In this document: positions 11,809 to 26,800 of the stretch, in pieces
How the letters are laid out: every line of letters starts with the position of its first letter
Position numbering within the stretch: the stretch's first letter is position 1
Source: Opisthorchis felineus
Taxonomy: Eukaryota > Platyhelminthes > Trematoda > Opisthorchiida > Opisthorchiidae
Reading direction: 5' to 3'
NCBI GenBank assembly: GCA_004794785.1
Contig: SJOL01009659.1
Span: 366,189-430,188 of the forward strand
Length of the DNA: 64,000 nucleotides
Program-made: the position numbers and the translations under genes
Notes under the pieces: model-generated
Database searches by the model: none
What the model saw: the letters and a program-made list of their open reading frames with translations, nothing else
What the model was told of the DNA's origin: nothing

Positions 11809-14800
11809 GTAGACTCTCGAAATTTTACTTACTTTCGCTAAAAATAGATGCCGTCTAGTTGCAAATTTGTTCCAAAATATCACGGCTATATGTGGGCAGC
11901 ATGACAAGAACAGGTTACTCGTTGGCTTGCAGAATACTAATATCCATGTTTTGGACACAGGTAGGTTTTTCTTGGTTGTTTTATGGTTGTACGTTTTCGG
12001 ACTGTTTAACCGTCTTCTCAGGAGACTGTGTGAATCTTTCTTGGTACTTATCCAAGTTAGGGTGATTCCGAACCTGAAAAACTTGCTTTGACGCTTTGCT
12101 TTGTAGCATGTCCCAAGAGAGAAGAACGTGTGGTACGATTTTCAGGGTGATCGGGATTAAAATAAAGCAATATTTATGTCACACTGACATTATCCGAGTG
12201 TTTACAATCGCAGTGTTCTCATTTCGTGTGCGAATTTTTCGAGTTTAGTTCCGCTTCAATGGTTAGTTAGCTGCACATCGAATGGCCATACGCTAATTTT
12301 GCACTCACACATCAAGATGAGGGACTTTGCCGTAACACCCATACGTTTCAGTAAATTGTTTTTGGTTCGACACTAGCTGGTTTTTTATCGACCATGAATT
12401 TAGGCTACTTTGTAGTAGATATTGGATGCCTTGTTTTCAATAACACAAATTGTTTCTTTGTCTGGTTTATGTTCCGCAATCTGTTCATTCGTTTTAAGAT
12501 TCATTATGTTTATATGATTATTCATTACCGGCACATTCTGGTGTACCGAATTAGGGTGTACAAGTTTACTGAGTCCTGCTAGTTTTGCTTTAAGTCAGAT
12601 GTCTTATCATTCTATGAGGTTACAGGCATCACAATCTGCTGTAATCAGTTCTCTATGCACATACGACTAATCTCATTGGGCGGTGCGTTGGAGTTCGGTA
12701 ACAGAGTCTCCGTTGTCTCAAATCACCTCAGATTCAAACTTGACGGATTTCTCACAATCTAATCCAAGCCAGACAAAAAGTCAAGGATGGCCTCGGTGTT
12801 AACAGGCAACTGTCTTAATGTGGTTGTGTTTTACAAGTGCACATCAATCATAGATGATCCAACAACAGCAAAATTGATGCCTGTCTGCGGCAAGTTAAAA
12901 TAATTACGATGCATCAGTTTCGAGATGTAGCACAAGCTTTCACCTCATGTGAGGTGAAGTTTTAGAAAATCTGCATTTTCAATGGCCTCTACCGTCAACA
13001 GCAGGGATCTACCTAATTCAGACGGTTGCGGATTTAGTGCTGATAATATAGGTGTGCACCCTTTGCATTGAACGTGCGTCTTTATTTGGGTATTTAGCTT
13101 TCTATCAAGTTTTTTGGGACACAAAGAACAGACTCTATTCATAAACAATAAGCCCAGATGTCCCATTACAATGACTGATTTTGGTCAGTTCTGTCAAATT
13201 CACTTTACAGCATACTGGAAAACTATATAAGAGAACACAGTAGATTTTTCAGAATGTTTCAAGCAACGCTTGGGCAGAATGGTTTACAGTCCTTCTGTTA
13301 GCAACGTCAAAGGTGAATTTGCATCGTTACTGCCAGATCTGCTGAAATAAATTTTGCGCTGGGGACCAGTTGGATTCGAAGTGATGCGTTAGGCTACGTC
13401 ACCTTTTGCAACGCGCACCTCTCCGTCACAACTATTCTGAAGGTCCCACCCGTAACTTAGGACGGTTTCTTCTTATCAAAACAACCTCTGCGAAGTGGCA
13501 GTTGGCACGTACACTGTGGATAGGTGACCCTAAGCTGTTTCGCAACGGCGCATATTTGAAGATCCCCCCATGAACTCCGAGGTGTGTCAGTTTACTTCCT
13601 GGTGAGATCAGCTTTTCAACTGTCATTGATTTGTGAGCCCAAATTTCTGCTTCGAATTTCCGAGAATTTCGACTAAGCTGATGGCATGGCTCTGTAAAGC
13701 CTTCCTGGCTACATACTATAAGTGTTGTTAACTTCCACTAGGTATTTTGTTTATAGTCTCCACTGTTGTTCAACCCCTGGTGTTTTTCGCGGAAACCACT
13801 CGTTCCAGATACTGGAAGGGAACATGGAATTCTCAGGGGACACACAAGCCACATACAAAGTATTTCCACCCAAACCCGTGGCATTTATGGCATTTCCGTG
13901 GGGTCAAATGAAGCTATTTTATGGAACCTACGAACGCTAGAAAAACGATGTAAGCTGCACATCGAACCGGACACCAACGTGACATCTGTAAGTCACTGTG
14001 TTCGAGTGCCAATAATCCGCTCGATTCTTTAAATCTGTTTCGGTTCTCCTTGTCCGAAACGTATTTCACATCATCGATTCATTAGAATCTTCACGTGGTT
14101 ATCACGTGACTATATTGTCTACAGAATAGTCAGTGTTCGTGAGCATTCTGCTGAAATAGTTCATTGTTTGGCTGCTTAATGTCCAGCGGTTTTTTGCTTC
14201 TTCTACTATACAGTTATACATACCGTGGAGCTTCATCCACCTGATGGGACTGACCAAACGTGGAACTTTTCCAGTTGGTCATTGCTGGAAAGAGATGTTC
14301 CAAGTATTCAGCAGAAGCTGGCCTTTATGAGGGATTGTTTTCAAATTGAGGAAGATGTATTACCATAAATTTCAGGCCTACGATGTCTTAAATTGGTTCA
14401 TGATCTTCGTACTTGATTTTGAATGCGGGTGGGCCCACTCATCACGGACACTCAGGGTTGTCGCGGCTTGGCGGTGCTTTAAGGGATTAGAAGTTCCAAG
14501 TTAAATCATTTGGGACTGGGATGAACTAATTTTAGTTGGGGATCTTGTGTTTTGGATGAAGAACACATTTACTGACTATCTGTTTCAGGTTTTTGTATGA
14601 AAATTCGGTTCCTAGTGGATAAAAGTTGCAACAATGCGAGTTGCTAATAGCTAAATGTACCGTATACTCGTCGCACCAAAACCTTGTACAAGTCACTGTG
14701 TTGAAGGCTGGGAATTCGAACACCTAACAAAGCTTTACTGCGGACACAGTGCGTTATTTTACAGGCAAATTAACTTGAGTGAATAAGCTTAGTTTCTGAA

Positions 14801-17800
14801 CTTCTAAATGTTAGGCAGCCCGCAAGCTTCCCCCCGTTACGGTACTTCTCTCCGGCCTACTTCCAGTTGGCCTTACAACTTGGACGACTTATTGGCTGCT
14901 CGGTTAAATGGATCCTAGATTCTCTACAACCACTTATGGTATTAGGTTGGACACATGGTTACCGCCTTGAAATAGAACTAATGGCTTTATCATACCGTGT
15001 TACTAATATAGCCAGTGAATTTCCTATTTGGTGTACGCGACACACCTATAGGCATCTTGTCTTTCCATTGAGGACTTCAGAGTAGAAATAACAGTAAGAA
15101 ACGTTAGCACGTTAAGTGTGTGGTCGATTTTGGTGTTGAACTTTCCCGTTCCGCATTAGTTTATGGTCAGATTTGGCCAGTTCTTTCGATGCGTCGAAGT
15201 GCGTTGATCTGAATTGCAGAAGAACGGGGTTGTCAATCTCCAGGTTATGTAAATAGTAGAACCCCGGGATACACGGACCCAAGAAAGAGGGCTGAAACGG
15301 ACGAAAACAAAGTATCATAGTTCAAAGAAAGCCTATTGACAGGGTGGAAACTCCCCTCTTTTAGATCACATTAGGTTAAGTGTTGCCGGTAGTATTCTCC
15401 GAGCGATCACTGTTTCAGATTCACCGTGGCTTACTTTCCAGCTGCTTTCACGTTTGTGGTTGGGTATTTTGAAAGCCACATTTGACTTTAAGTTTTCCAG
15501 ATTCTGGTGAAATAGCTTTAGACCACCTCGTCAGAATGCAATCAATGTCAGCGATTGACCACAGTTCTCACGCGCGACCGCGGCGTGACTCACTTTCGGC
15601 TATTATCCGGTAAAGCTCTGTGTTGCAGTTATGTGGTCGTCTCTGTAAGATACTTTGAATTAGTGGCGGCAGATACCAGGTTCAGCGGACTTCCAAGGGA
15701 AATTCTGATGTATTGTACGCAACACAGTACGGTCGGATTATCAGATAAAAAATATGGTTCATTCATCGGAGAATTGCTCAGTCTGAGCCCTGGTTTCGAA
15801 ATATCTCCACCGCATTCAGATTTCTGTCAATTATGACCAAAATTACTAAAGGTGGAATGAAAGTTCATTTTCATGTGAACTATACTAGTAGCCGGTAAGT
15901 GTAAGTTCACTGAAATGGCGAAAAACAGCTAAAAATCACACAGAACAACTTTTGACATTCTGTTGCCTTGGTTGGTGTAATGACCTTTGGACCATCAACT
16001 CTAGCTAAGGTTTTCACATCTGTTTCCGGCGTTTCTTCCGGTACCCTGGTTTCTTCTGGAGACCTCTCTACGAATCCCCCCTGCCCCAAGGCATCCGTCT
16101 TTCCACAAGTTACTTGGTATTGTAGAGTGACACCCTGACTAGTTCCTTTTTTTTTACATCGCAGCACGCATCCTGCATTCTAACATGCATATACCACTAC
16201 TTGTGTTTTTGAATCTTTCTCGTTCATTTTCACTGTCCTACATCTTAGGTGTTCTTCCTCCCCCCACACGATTCTCACATTCTCTCCTGCCTTCGCAACG
16301 GATCTGTATACGTCTGGGATGTTGATAGGCTAGAATGTTGTTACCACCTGTCCGGCAAGGAGCATGGCCTTTTGAATTACCAAACGGTTGCTACAACGAG
16401 GTTCGTGAGTTGTCTTGGTTTCTTCGTTTTGTTCACGGTAACCTTTTTGTTGTTGTATTTGTTTATGCAGCCCACTTGTATTGGAGCCCAGGGTTGGTCA
16501 GCTGGTAGACAGGAATGCCTCAAGAAACTGTACGATTGATATTAAGGAGAATTTGTCCCTCTTATTTCGAAGTTCCGTGGATCTCGGCTGTCGAGGGTAA
16601 ATGAAAAATAGCCGCTTTTCCTTGGATCCATGGTTAATGTCACTTTCTTCGGGTTGCAGCTACCCTTCGTTTGGTCATTTTATTACGGTATTTGCACCAT
16701 GTTTAGGGCTGTGGTTCAGTTTGCCTCTTTCCAACTCTACTGCTTTCAGAAGCCAATAGTTTTTGGTTATTACCTGGTACGACATGACGAAAGCCAATTG
16801 GCAGTTGGATCACGTGACCAATAAGCTACCACGGCCCAACTCACCTACAGCCATTATCCGGGTCATTGTCACTGTTGGTGGATCCTCACTGCTGAGCAAT
16901 GCCGGCACATCGTAGTCCTATTATACCGGATTTCCTTATGACGTTCCCTCGTAGGCTTCAAAAGGATTTTCTACAAAAGTGCTTGTTTTGTAGCCTTTTT
17001 CGCTATCTTTCACCTACACTGCCAGCTAGTCCACCGAAAAGCATAGTGAACTTGCATTTCGGCTATCTAGGTTCGACTTCCGTCATTACCACCTTGTACG
17101 TAGCTGTCGGTTTTCGTCTTGAAAATGCTGTATTCTCGCCAATTCAACAACGAATAGCATGAAAGACACTTTTCTGGACTCTACATACCGCAAGTCGTGA
17201 TGTGTCTCGATCTAAAAGGGACGTTGCAACACAATCCATAATACCGAGAGTTCACTGCTTTGATCCACAATCTAGAATTTGCACAATCGATGCAAGTGTG
17301 GGTGTTGCGGCTGTAAGTGTGCTCGCGGTGAGCAACTACAGAAGCGAGCATAGGCGCAAGACATGACAAAAAGCAACAAAACATACCACAAGTTAACATG
17401 TACACCGTCGATACCGAGTTCATTCCACGGAGCATTATCACCGCACTTAAACACCTTGCAGGCCACCCAATTCCTTCCTTCAAATTGTTTCCAGAAGAAG
17501 CCGCTTCCTTCGGCTTGCTTGTACCGGTCCACTTCAGCAAAATTTCGCCGGACAGTGCCACCCTACTGTAGGGTCTCCAGTTATATCCAGTCGGGTCCCG
17601 GTCTTCAAACTTGGTATAACTTTGCAGTTCGGACAAAATTATGGACAGGCTGTACAGTCAAACCCTTTCTACAGTGACCACTTTCGGCCATCGTCTTCTT
17701 CTCGTTACCCCTATAGAGTGCATCCTTATCTTCTGGATGTTCTCCATATCTTCTATCAAAGTTAGAACGTTAACACAATGCCTGCGTCAGCATGACAACT

Positions 17801-20800
17801 TTAAATTTCAGATATAAGTTACTGATATGAACATGCTTATATCACTAAATCCAACCAGTACATATCAAGAGCAAACGCCTGATTCAGTAAGATATGCACC
17901 TACTTTTTTGCTTTCAACTTACGGCTGAGGTGTTAAATATCATTAGTGCTTTCAGTCGTGATGGCTTTTTCATGCCTTCATTATTCACGTAAGTGTAGTC
18001 TGTTGGACGGTTTTGGTCACACAAGCATGTAGTTCCAAAATCAGTGACTATACCACAAGTCAGTTTCATCACCTGCACAAAATCCTCGTTCTCAGCAAAA
18101 TGAGTAAATCTTGCAAGGATCTTCTCAACGAAGCTTTCTTCTAGCGTCATTTGCTTACAAGGCAATTAGTTTTAACTGCAGTTCGGTTGAAATTTCTTCA
18201 GCAGTGATTCGAAATGCTTCTTCACCATCCGGTTGTCCTTCTGTTTCTTGAATGGATCTGAGAAGCACTGGTGAAATTGATGTTGAAGAGTATTAGTATT
18301 GTGGCTGTAATGATAATCGTTTGCAACCAACTCGTTCAGCCGAGTAATAAATCAACGGCACTCCTGAAATCGTTTATGCGTTATTCACATGGGGAAAGTA
18401 CACTCATTTAGTTGGGATCTCGGCTCTAAAAATTGAAAATAAGCAAGTCTTCCTATTTCCATTTGTTCTTCAGAACAGTCTTCCCGAAATCCTTTTATGA
18501 TACTGTAGAAATTGTGAATCACATTTTACTGCATAATCTTCAGATGGATGAGCTCTGTTGGATCCAACCAAAAAACAACGATTGCCTTGTCTCTTTTGTG
18601 GGAATCCGTCAGTTTGTTTTCATAGATTTACAGAAATACGACAGAACTTCAACAGAATTGCACCGAACTGAAATGTTTTAAGGAATATCACAGACTGACG
18701 GCCAGCCTCTCCAACGAAATCTTGAAACTTGCCGTGATGGGGCTCATGTTTTCGGGTTAAGTTTACTTCGCAAATGGCATGTTTCGTGATAGTGGATGTC
18801 TAAGTGCTTTTGAAGGAATGACTGTTGATATAGAGTGCAGTGTATTGAAATGTGGCTCGATAAACCATGATAGTATAAATGGCCTCAAAAACCTGTATAG
18901 CTCCTTAGAGCTGATGTTTTTATTCTTCCATCAGCTTTTGTACGTCGAAGTTGACTTCAATAAAGTTTGCAGTATGACAAGTTATCGGTCCGTGCTTCAT
19001 ATGAATGGTTATGGGCGCTTTCATGTTGTAACATTCGTAACCAACTCCGTAAATCATCAGATGTTATGAAGTATGCAACACAGATTCACTAGGTATTGCT
19101 AGTGGATTTCGTTAGTTACACCAGCAATCCATGTTTCTAACAATGTCTGGTGTCTTCTGCGCTATTCGTTTGCTGGAGGAATAGTGTTTTCCAAATTAGT
19201 TTTTGTGATACACAACTGTCAGGTGTGATTGTGTTGTGACCTACGCGGGTGTACGTGTCAGTGTACATCTGAGCAGCATTCATGGAAATGCTGGACTAAC
19301 CTTGACCATGCGACACAAACCACCTAAAGTGCCACTAGACGTAATGCAGATAGTTCGCCATCCAATCAGTTGATCTTGTTGCCTACCTGTCAGCTGGCCG
19401 TCCACTTGGGTTGAAGATATGATGCACTAAACTGGCGTATTCGTTATCTTGGTCTGCGTAATTTAATTTAAAGACAAACTGCTTCTCCCCGTTTTTTGAA
19501 GTGACAATTCTTCAAACTGCTGCCTCCATTTTATGTTTAGCGGAGGTCTTTTCCTCTTCGCCGCTGGACGTTCTCCTTTCATTCACCTGTGGCGTCTTGA
19601 TCATCTTCATGACCAGGACCTGCTTCCTTCAGTGAAATCTGCCACTGGAAAACCTGCAAATTGTGAGGGTGATCGCGAGTTGATGGAGGTGATTAGGCTT
19701 CCCAAACCGGCTTATTCCGTTCGTCGTTTGGCTTGGCTTCCTAATCCATTGTCGTGTATTTCTTCTGATGACCGTCAGAGCCATGTGGATGAGGTGAGCG
19801 TTCAGATTACCTGAATACTGATGTGGTCTTCTATACCACATTAGGTTAGCTCAGTTACTTGACAGCGTTAAACACGACTGATCGGATTGGGAACTTAAGT
19901 TCTAGATTTATCCGAATTCGGCATCATGGCTAATTGTGTTAGGCTGTTTCTCACGTCAGCGCATCCTTTTTTATCACCTTACTGTCCGCCGACGTCATCA
20001 CTCCGAATTTCGTTTATCCAAACATTCGTAGATTATGTTTTATGAACCTAAACCGATCATGAATGGTGTGGTCTTGGAAACACCGATCCTTCCATACATT
20101 CAGTACAAGAAATGATGAACGAATGTCAAGAAGTGTGTGGCAGTGAAATTAATCTGTTGATTTTTTAAAATGAGTTATGTTATCTAATTTCATTAGTTTG
20201 AGTCCATTAGTCCAATTTAAAGCATATGTAAGAGGAACGTTTCTAACTGCACCCTAAGCAATATACCGGAATCACTTTCTGGCTCCTCAAATGGCTGGTG
20301 AATCCTCCGAGAGGAAACACGGTTGTTCAAGGTGCATTAATCAGATGATGCCACCAACAGTGTAGCACTGGTCCGCAACACTAATGGGCCCTTCTTGATG
20401 TCCGTTGAAACGTGATAGACAATTGCTATACGGTGAGGGAACGAAATGGTTCAGTGGTTAGAGTTCGAATTTATTGACCGGAAGTCCCGTGGTTCGAACC
20501 CGACCTCTGCATCTTCTGTCTAGGCTTGGGAAATCTGGCAGTATCCCAGCCCTCGTGCTTCCTTCGAGTAACATAGCACTTAGGCACCGAAATGGTGCCT
20601 AATGCCGAACGATGGATGGACAGCTATAGGTTGTAGTGAGATGTAACTAGAAAGTAAGATTAAAAAATACACGAAAATGAGATTTTCTTTAAGTTTACAG
20701 TACTTGTTTAGTGCGAAAGAGATCGTGACTTGCTTACTGTTGAACTGAAGTCCACTATAGACGGAAAGACATTTCCCGTAATGACGCTTTTGTAGATGGG

Positions 20801-23800
20801 TTTGCTGGAGTGCTCTCCTGGAGGACATACTACACTAAAGAAACTATTTGTATCACTCGAAAGTTTTCCCCTATAGGAGAAGTGCTCTTCTTCACCGCTG
20901 ACCAATGAGTTTTTCTGACTGCCTAGGCTCAACTAATTCTTGGCGTGACTAAACTTGACAGATAGCTCACGGAAAGCATTGATCATGCCGCCAGCTGACA
21001 GTGTGACATGTGAAGTAAGTCTTCTCTTCCTAAGATAACCATTACAATATGGGACACGCACAACTAGCGATGTACAAACGTGTGGAAGAGGCTTCCACAT
21101 CTACCGACAGTACAAACGTTCTAGTGTGGTCATCAATTAGTTGGTCTGCACGCCTTCAAAATACGGGTTCTATGAAGACTGGGATGCACGGAAATTTCCG
21201 CAAATATAAGAGGAAGCAAACCCAAAAGGTTTGAGTTCAATAAAGCCAAATAGTTCACCAAAACCCAAGAAACAATCGTGCTCCCCGTTCGTTTGCAAGG
21301 CCTTGGATATTGCAATCCAATCTGTGTTGAAAATGCACATCTATTCTTTCACTTTGAATCATTTACCTCTTCCTGGCTGCAGAGGGCAAGTCATCGTTCC
21401 TTTTGTTCCCTTGAACTGGTTTAGCGACACCAAACTCCTATATTAGTCGTCAAGCTATTGTCTTGCCGGATTCGCCATGCCGACTTGATAAGTCCTCAGC
21501 ATTAGTGCTCACCAACGCGATTTTTGTGGAAATCAGGACCTAGGCGAACTGTGTTTGTTATGAATACAAGCCAGCATGATGAGTCCCAATGAGGACTGCC
21601 GCCAATGTCCCGATGTAATTCCAGGAATCTGATCACACCTTCACTGTAAGCTAATAAATTTGCAAAACCGTATTGACGTTGCTAAAGGCTAAACGAGCAT
21701 GTCTTTTCAATCGTTTATCCTCCGGCTAGTCATGTGTGAAGCTAAATGCAAAGTGAACTAGTCACATGCGTATTAGTTAAGGTACTGCTTTTTTGAAATA
21801 CACAACGAACTGCTTGTGGTATATGGGAGATATGGCCTTATGTTTTCTGTCATCAGACGAGAGGCGAACAGTAGGTTCGTTCATTTGGTGGGGTTGAGTA
21901 AATTTCTTATGTGCACAAACTTCAGGTACGAGGAGTCGGATAGTGATAGCTTCAGCAATCGTTGGACTACGTAAAATTATCGCTTTGGACCGCTTTTATG
22001 ACACTTGCTCCACGATCCAGAGTGTCATGTCTCGGTTTTTAGCATGTCCTCCTGCAAGGAGGGCTCACTTTGGACTCCGGTGCTTCGTGGATGAAAGTTT
22101 TTCATGACCAGAACAGGTGCCCTAACTGGCACATAGTTCACTTGGGCATGGCTGTCAGCCATCCACGTTGCATGGCACTCGCGTGGTCCGCAGGTTCTTG
22201 AAGGCCTTTTCTGTAGCCTCTGCTTTGCAGTATGAAACACCTGGGGTCTACCGAAGTGGGCCATGTCATCGGAAGGAGAAGCAACACAGCAACTATCAAT
22301 TATCATGCCAAAAGAAACGAAATAACCACCAACCAAACCGATTTGATCTTGTTCACTTCATTCAAACAAAAACAAACGAGAAGTCAGTTTTTGTGGTAAC
22401 CCATTGACGTTCCGCTGCCCGCATCCCCATCCACAAGGATTAGTTACTTCAGGCAGTGTTCTTTAGTCCCTTTAGGTGTACGACCTACCGGTTGGCACCA
22501 CGCGCTCGCTCATACTCATGAACAATCATTAAGCAGGCTAGCAATGACAATGTGTCCTGATTTTAGAAACGAAGAGGAGCCGAATTCGACAAGTTGCATC
22601 TACGTTTAGCACGCTTGAATGTGGATGCTACAGCTGCGGAAGGACTTGTGGATAAAATGTCAGCTGATCAGTCACCATAGAAAGGAAACCTTAGGAAACG
22701 TTTGACTGTTGCTGTTATTTTTATTGCTGTTCTGGTATGCAAGTTGGGTGAACCGAAATAAACTTGGTAGGTGTTATCCTTTAAGGTGTTTTTAATGACA
22801 CATCTTCCTCATTCCACGGTGTCATCGGAAGACAATTAAGTGGACCGTATGAGCATTACTTATCCAAACGGACTAGATAATATTACCCACCAAATCAGCA
22901 AATTATAGGTCACTACTCCACACATAACATTACGGATCGTACATCAAGTGCCACAAACCGGTCTAAAGCGGCAAGTGAAAGTAGTCTAACGATTGCTGAA
23001 GCTGTCACCACCCGGCTCCCCAGTTTGCATGCGTTTATTCTCGTGTATGACCTACAGTAACGGTCATTTTTTGGGAAAACACGGAGTGCATTGACAGAGT
23101 AGTTACTTACTCATTTCACTCCAGCACCTAACAGGATGTCAATGCAATCAGACCATACTGTATCGAATAACAGTCTTGGTCCTGTAGAGTTCTGTCTATA
23201 TGGTCTTAGTATTCCGATTGAAGACGTCATCTTGGTAACTCCAAAACATACTATCGTCATTCAATTAAACTGGCTTGCACTGCAGTCGTTTGTGAACGAT
23301 GACATAAGGAGGAAAAACGCTCAGCCATCCAAGTCTGGTTGGTGTGTCGCACTCTTTCAGTTATGTGGAGTGCAGCTTGTCTAGCCATCCAAATCAAAAT
23401 GGTTCATTCAAACAAGGCATTGGACAACATATCGTTCCCGATCGTAATCTTCTTTACGAATATCTTGGCAAACACTTGTTTGTGACAAGGATGTAGTTCG
23501 AAAATCCGAATCTAGCTAGTGCTGCGTTGTTAGGCTGTTGGGCCGAGAGCTTGGGAAAATAGTATCGTAACCTAAGAGCGGTTTTCGCATCATCGGTTTG
23601 TCCCATCGAAGTATAGTTTATGAATCGTAGGATAGCTAGATAGATCTATTCGCACTCTGCCAACCGGTTAAATCTGTGGTTAAATTTGATTGCAGTTGGT
23701 CGTAGTAGGGTGTATTCTTTTCAAACCAGTATTAACACTGCACGATGGGATATGTGCACACAAGCTCTTGTTCGTCATATGAGAACGAGCCACAGAAAGT

Positions 23801-26800
23801 ATATCAAATTTCCCGTGGTCGCATAGAATAGCCTTTGTAATATCTTCACTTGAAACTCGATTTCGGTGAAAAGTAGTTAGTTGGGGATAGTTGTGAGATT
23901 TTTTAAATTTGTGTTTGAGTCACCCCTGTTGATCAGTCTCCCGACACAAGCATTTCAGTTCGTCGTTGTTCCAGTGTTAAACCGTCCCAGACTGGCTCAT
24001 ACTTCATTACTATCGTTTATTTTTGAAGAGCATGGTCACAGACATAAAAAGTGAATGCAAACGATGAATGTGAAAGGGTTACAGGAGAATATGAGATAAA
24101 AGAGGGAAGCGTCTCGCTCGAAGTCATGCCATCAACAGTTCCAATCAGATAAGATGAATCCCAACGTATGTAAGAATTTTGCTATGGAAACACGCGTGTA
24201 AAGACCAACAACCGAACAAAGGACAAATAATGCTGAATGCTCTTCAAGGCGCGGTAAGCGCCAGCACAATCAAGACTCGAACATCAGGCACAAAGTGTCC
24301 CTCATACTGGGTCTGATGTGAGATTAAATGGCAAGAATGTACACTCAACGCCATGTACCACGCATAAAAGTGTTGTAAGTACGCAGAGAGCCCACAATGG
24401 CAAGCAAACACAAGCCACTGACTGTGACCTTAGGAAGTCCCAGTCCAATAACAGCCTTGGCCGATTGAGGAAAGCAGATCCCTCGATAGGAGATGATGGT
24501 TGGTGGACCAAGAAGTCGACATCACAACCAATTGCATGTATACCTTTTTGCACCTACACTGGAAACAGGTCCTGCATCCATAGTTTTCTATTCGTGTTGC
24601 GTACGTATCGCTTGTATGAGAAAAGAATGAAGATACCGTCGCTTCTTTATTGTTTTCCCCTTTAAGCTTGATGGTATTCTGCTTGCCCTTGGAAATGACC
24701 ATCGTGTGCGGTTTTTGAAACGCATTACCAATGACGGGAGAAGTAGTGCACCGGCTGGGGACACCGGGGACACCGTAAGATGGAATTGTCTCTTCACAAT
24801 CGGACGGGGTTCCTTGGAGGACCCTTTGATTAGGAATTTAACAGTCCCACAGCCTATCAGGTCCTCCATTGGAACAAAGCTACCCTGCACTCTGGGGCAA
24901 ACTGCAGGCTCATACGTGGCCTTACTGGATCTCCAAGGATATGTGCATCTGCATGACCTATCCGTTGCTCTGGATCAGCTTTACAAGGTAAGTCAAGAGC
25001 TTGCTGCAGCATGCAGCTTTAATTACGGTGAACTATGGGGAACATTGAAGAGGGCTGACTAAAGAAAGGAAAGTCTTTAAGAATCACCTCTGAATTCTTG
25101 CTTCGGGTCAATACATGGCGGTTAGTATATGAAGATTGTTTTACAAACTGCATGCAAATGCATTATTGGAAGTGCTTCAGGTAATGCCTTCCGATCTGTG
25201 TGCGTTGCTCTTCCCCGTCTATATGCATCCTTAAGACTGGTCGAAATCGTGCTTTTTTCTGAAGTTCTCTCTCCCCGTATAGTTGCAGCAATGTCACACG
25301 GATAGGAGCATGGGTGCATTGCTTCATCACTTGACAACTGGAGAGGTCGGTCAAGTTTTTGGCCTCAATGGGCAGTTGAAATTGGGCACCTGGGATTATA
25401 CAGGGACAATGCATAAAGTGGTCTACATGCCGTTATGCATTTGACTCACGTATTCAAGAGGAGGACAGAGGTTATTGTACGTACAGGATGTGGGACTCTG
25501 TCGCAGTCGTCTGCCAACTTCTAGCTGCTCTGTGCAAGCATAGGATATCAAGAACCCGTAGTTCTTCGATTGGTTCCATAAATAAAAATAAATCGTTCAT
25601 CTGTGACGCCCTTTCGGTGCCCACCCACCATGCCACCCGAGGGAAGCACGAGGGCTGAGATACTGCTTGGTTGCCCAAGCGTAGAGAGGGAAAGCGGGTT
25701 CGAACCACGGACCTTCCGGTCAGTAAATTCGCGCTCTAACCACTGAGCCATCTCACCCTATTGGTTCCATGTAATGTATGAAATCGTTTTAACTGCCTAC
25801 TATATCTATATAAGGTCATTCATCTACGACGTTTGCGTTAGGATGAGGAACTACCATGAAAGGACGACCCTGATATTTTCAAACAGGCTTTAGCCCACAC
25901 TTTATATCGCACCACGTCGTGAAACTTTGTTGGCTACATAGTCCACTCTGGGCTGTTATTCAAGTGTTACAGTGCTTTTGCTGCCTAAAACCCTTCTATT
26001 TAAGGGCCACCTCCCTAAAAAACCGCTTGGTACTGCAGACACTCAGAAGCGTCATAACATTTGTCCCCGCGCACTGTAATTAGCTCTCTGATGCAGCCTC
26101 ATTTGTTATGAGTTTCTGGGGCCGTAGTAGAGCGAGAGTAGTGTACTGTAGCCAATTCTTGCTGTTGGCGGTGATCAGCGCCTGCTCAAACTATTTCGGG
26201 ACTACTATATTGGTTGCACAAAAGCGACGTGAATCGACGGTATACCCTTCTCCCCTTTTCTACATAGGGAGCACATTGATTTGTGCTTCCATCATCCGGC
26301 CCACATACTACGCCATCTTTCATAACTCCGTTTTTTCGTGGAATGCTACCAATAGATTCATTTAACGATGTGTCCTGTTTTTTAATGCATGCATAACCTT
26401 AGGTTGGGCACAGAATAAAATTTCCGTGCGTTTTTTCGGCCAAGCTTTAAATTAAGAAACAGTTAGAACGCTCCTCAGTGATGTTTCTGATGATATTCAG
26501 CTCCCAAGCTTCAGTTTATTTGCCACCCCAACACTTGTGTAACAAGAAGTGTTAAATAGGTCGGTTGCGTCAAACAAAAGTGCCTGCTGGTCGTTCATTT
26601 TTTGTTGGGGACTTGGAGGACGGTGTACATTGTGTAGGAGTCCATTGTTTGTAGGTGCTCATTGTTAGGAGCTAAACCAAACATCCCTCCTCAAGATGAT
26701 GTCGGCAAATGTCGTTCTGTTTAATGGAGAATTGCAACCCGGAAGGGCTTGCAACCCAATAAGAAAAATATTGTTCATGCTTTTCTTTTCGGGCTAGAGT

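Noticed and set aside
16401..16404. Use of the stronger donor GTGAGT at 16405 for exon 4
   Set aside because: It would give phase 0, whereas the well-supported exon 5 requires phase 2.
20431..20520. Functional tRNA gene
   Set aside because: Promoter boxes are present, but paired acceptor and anticodon stems are not, and the same head recurs attached to a common non-tRNA body at other sites.
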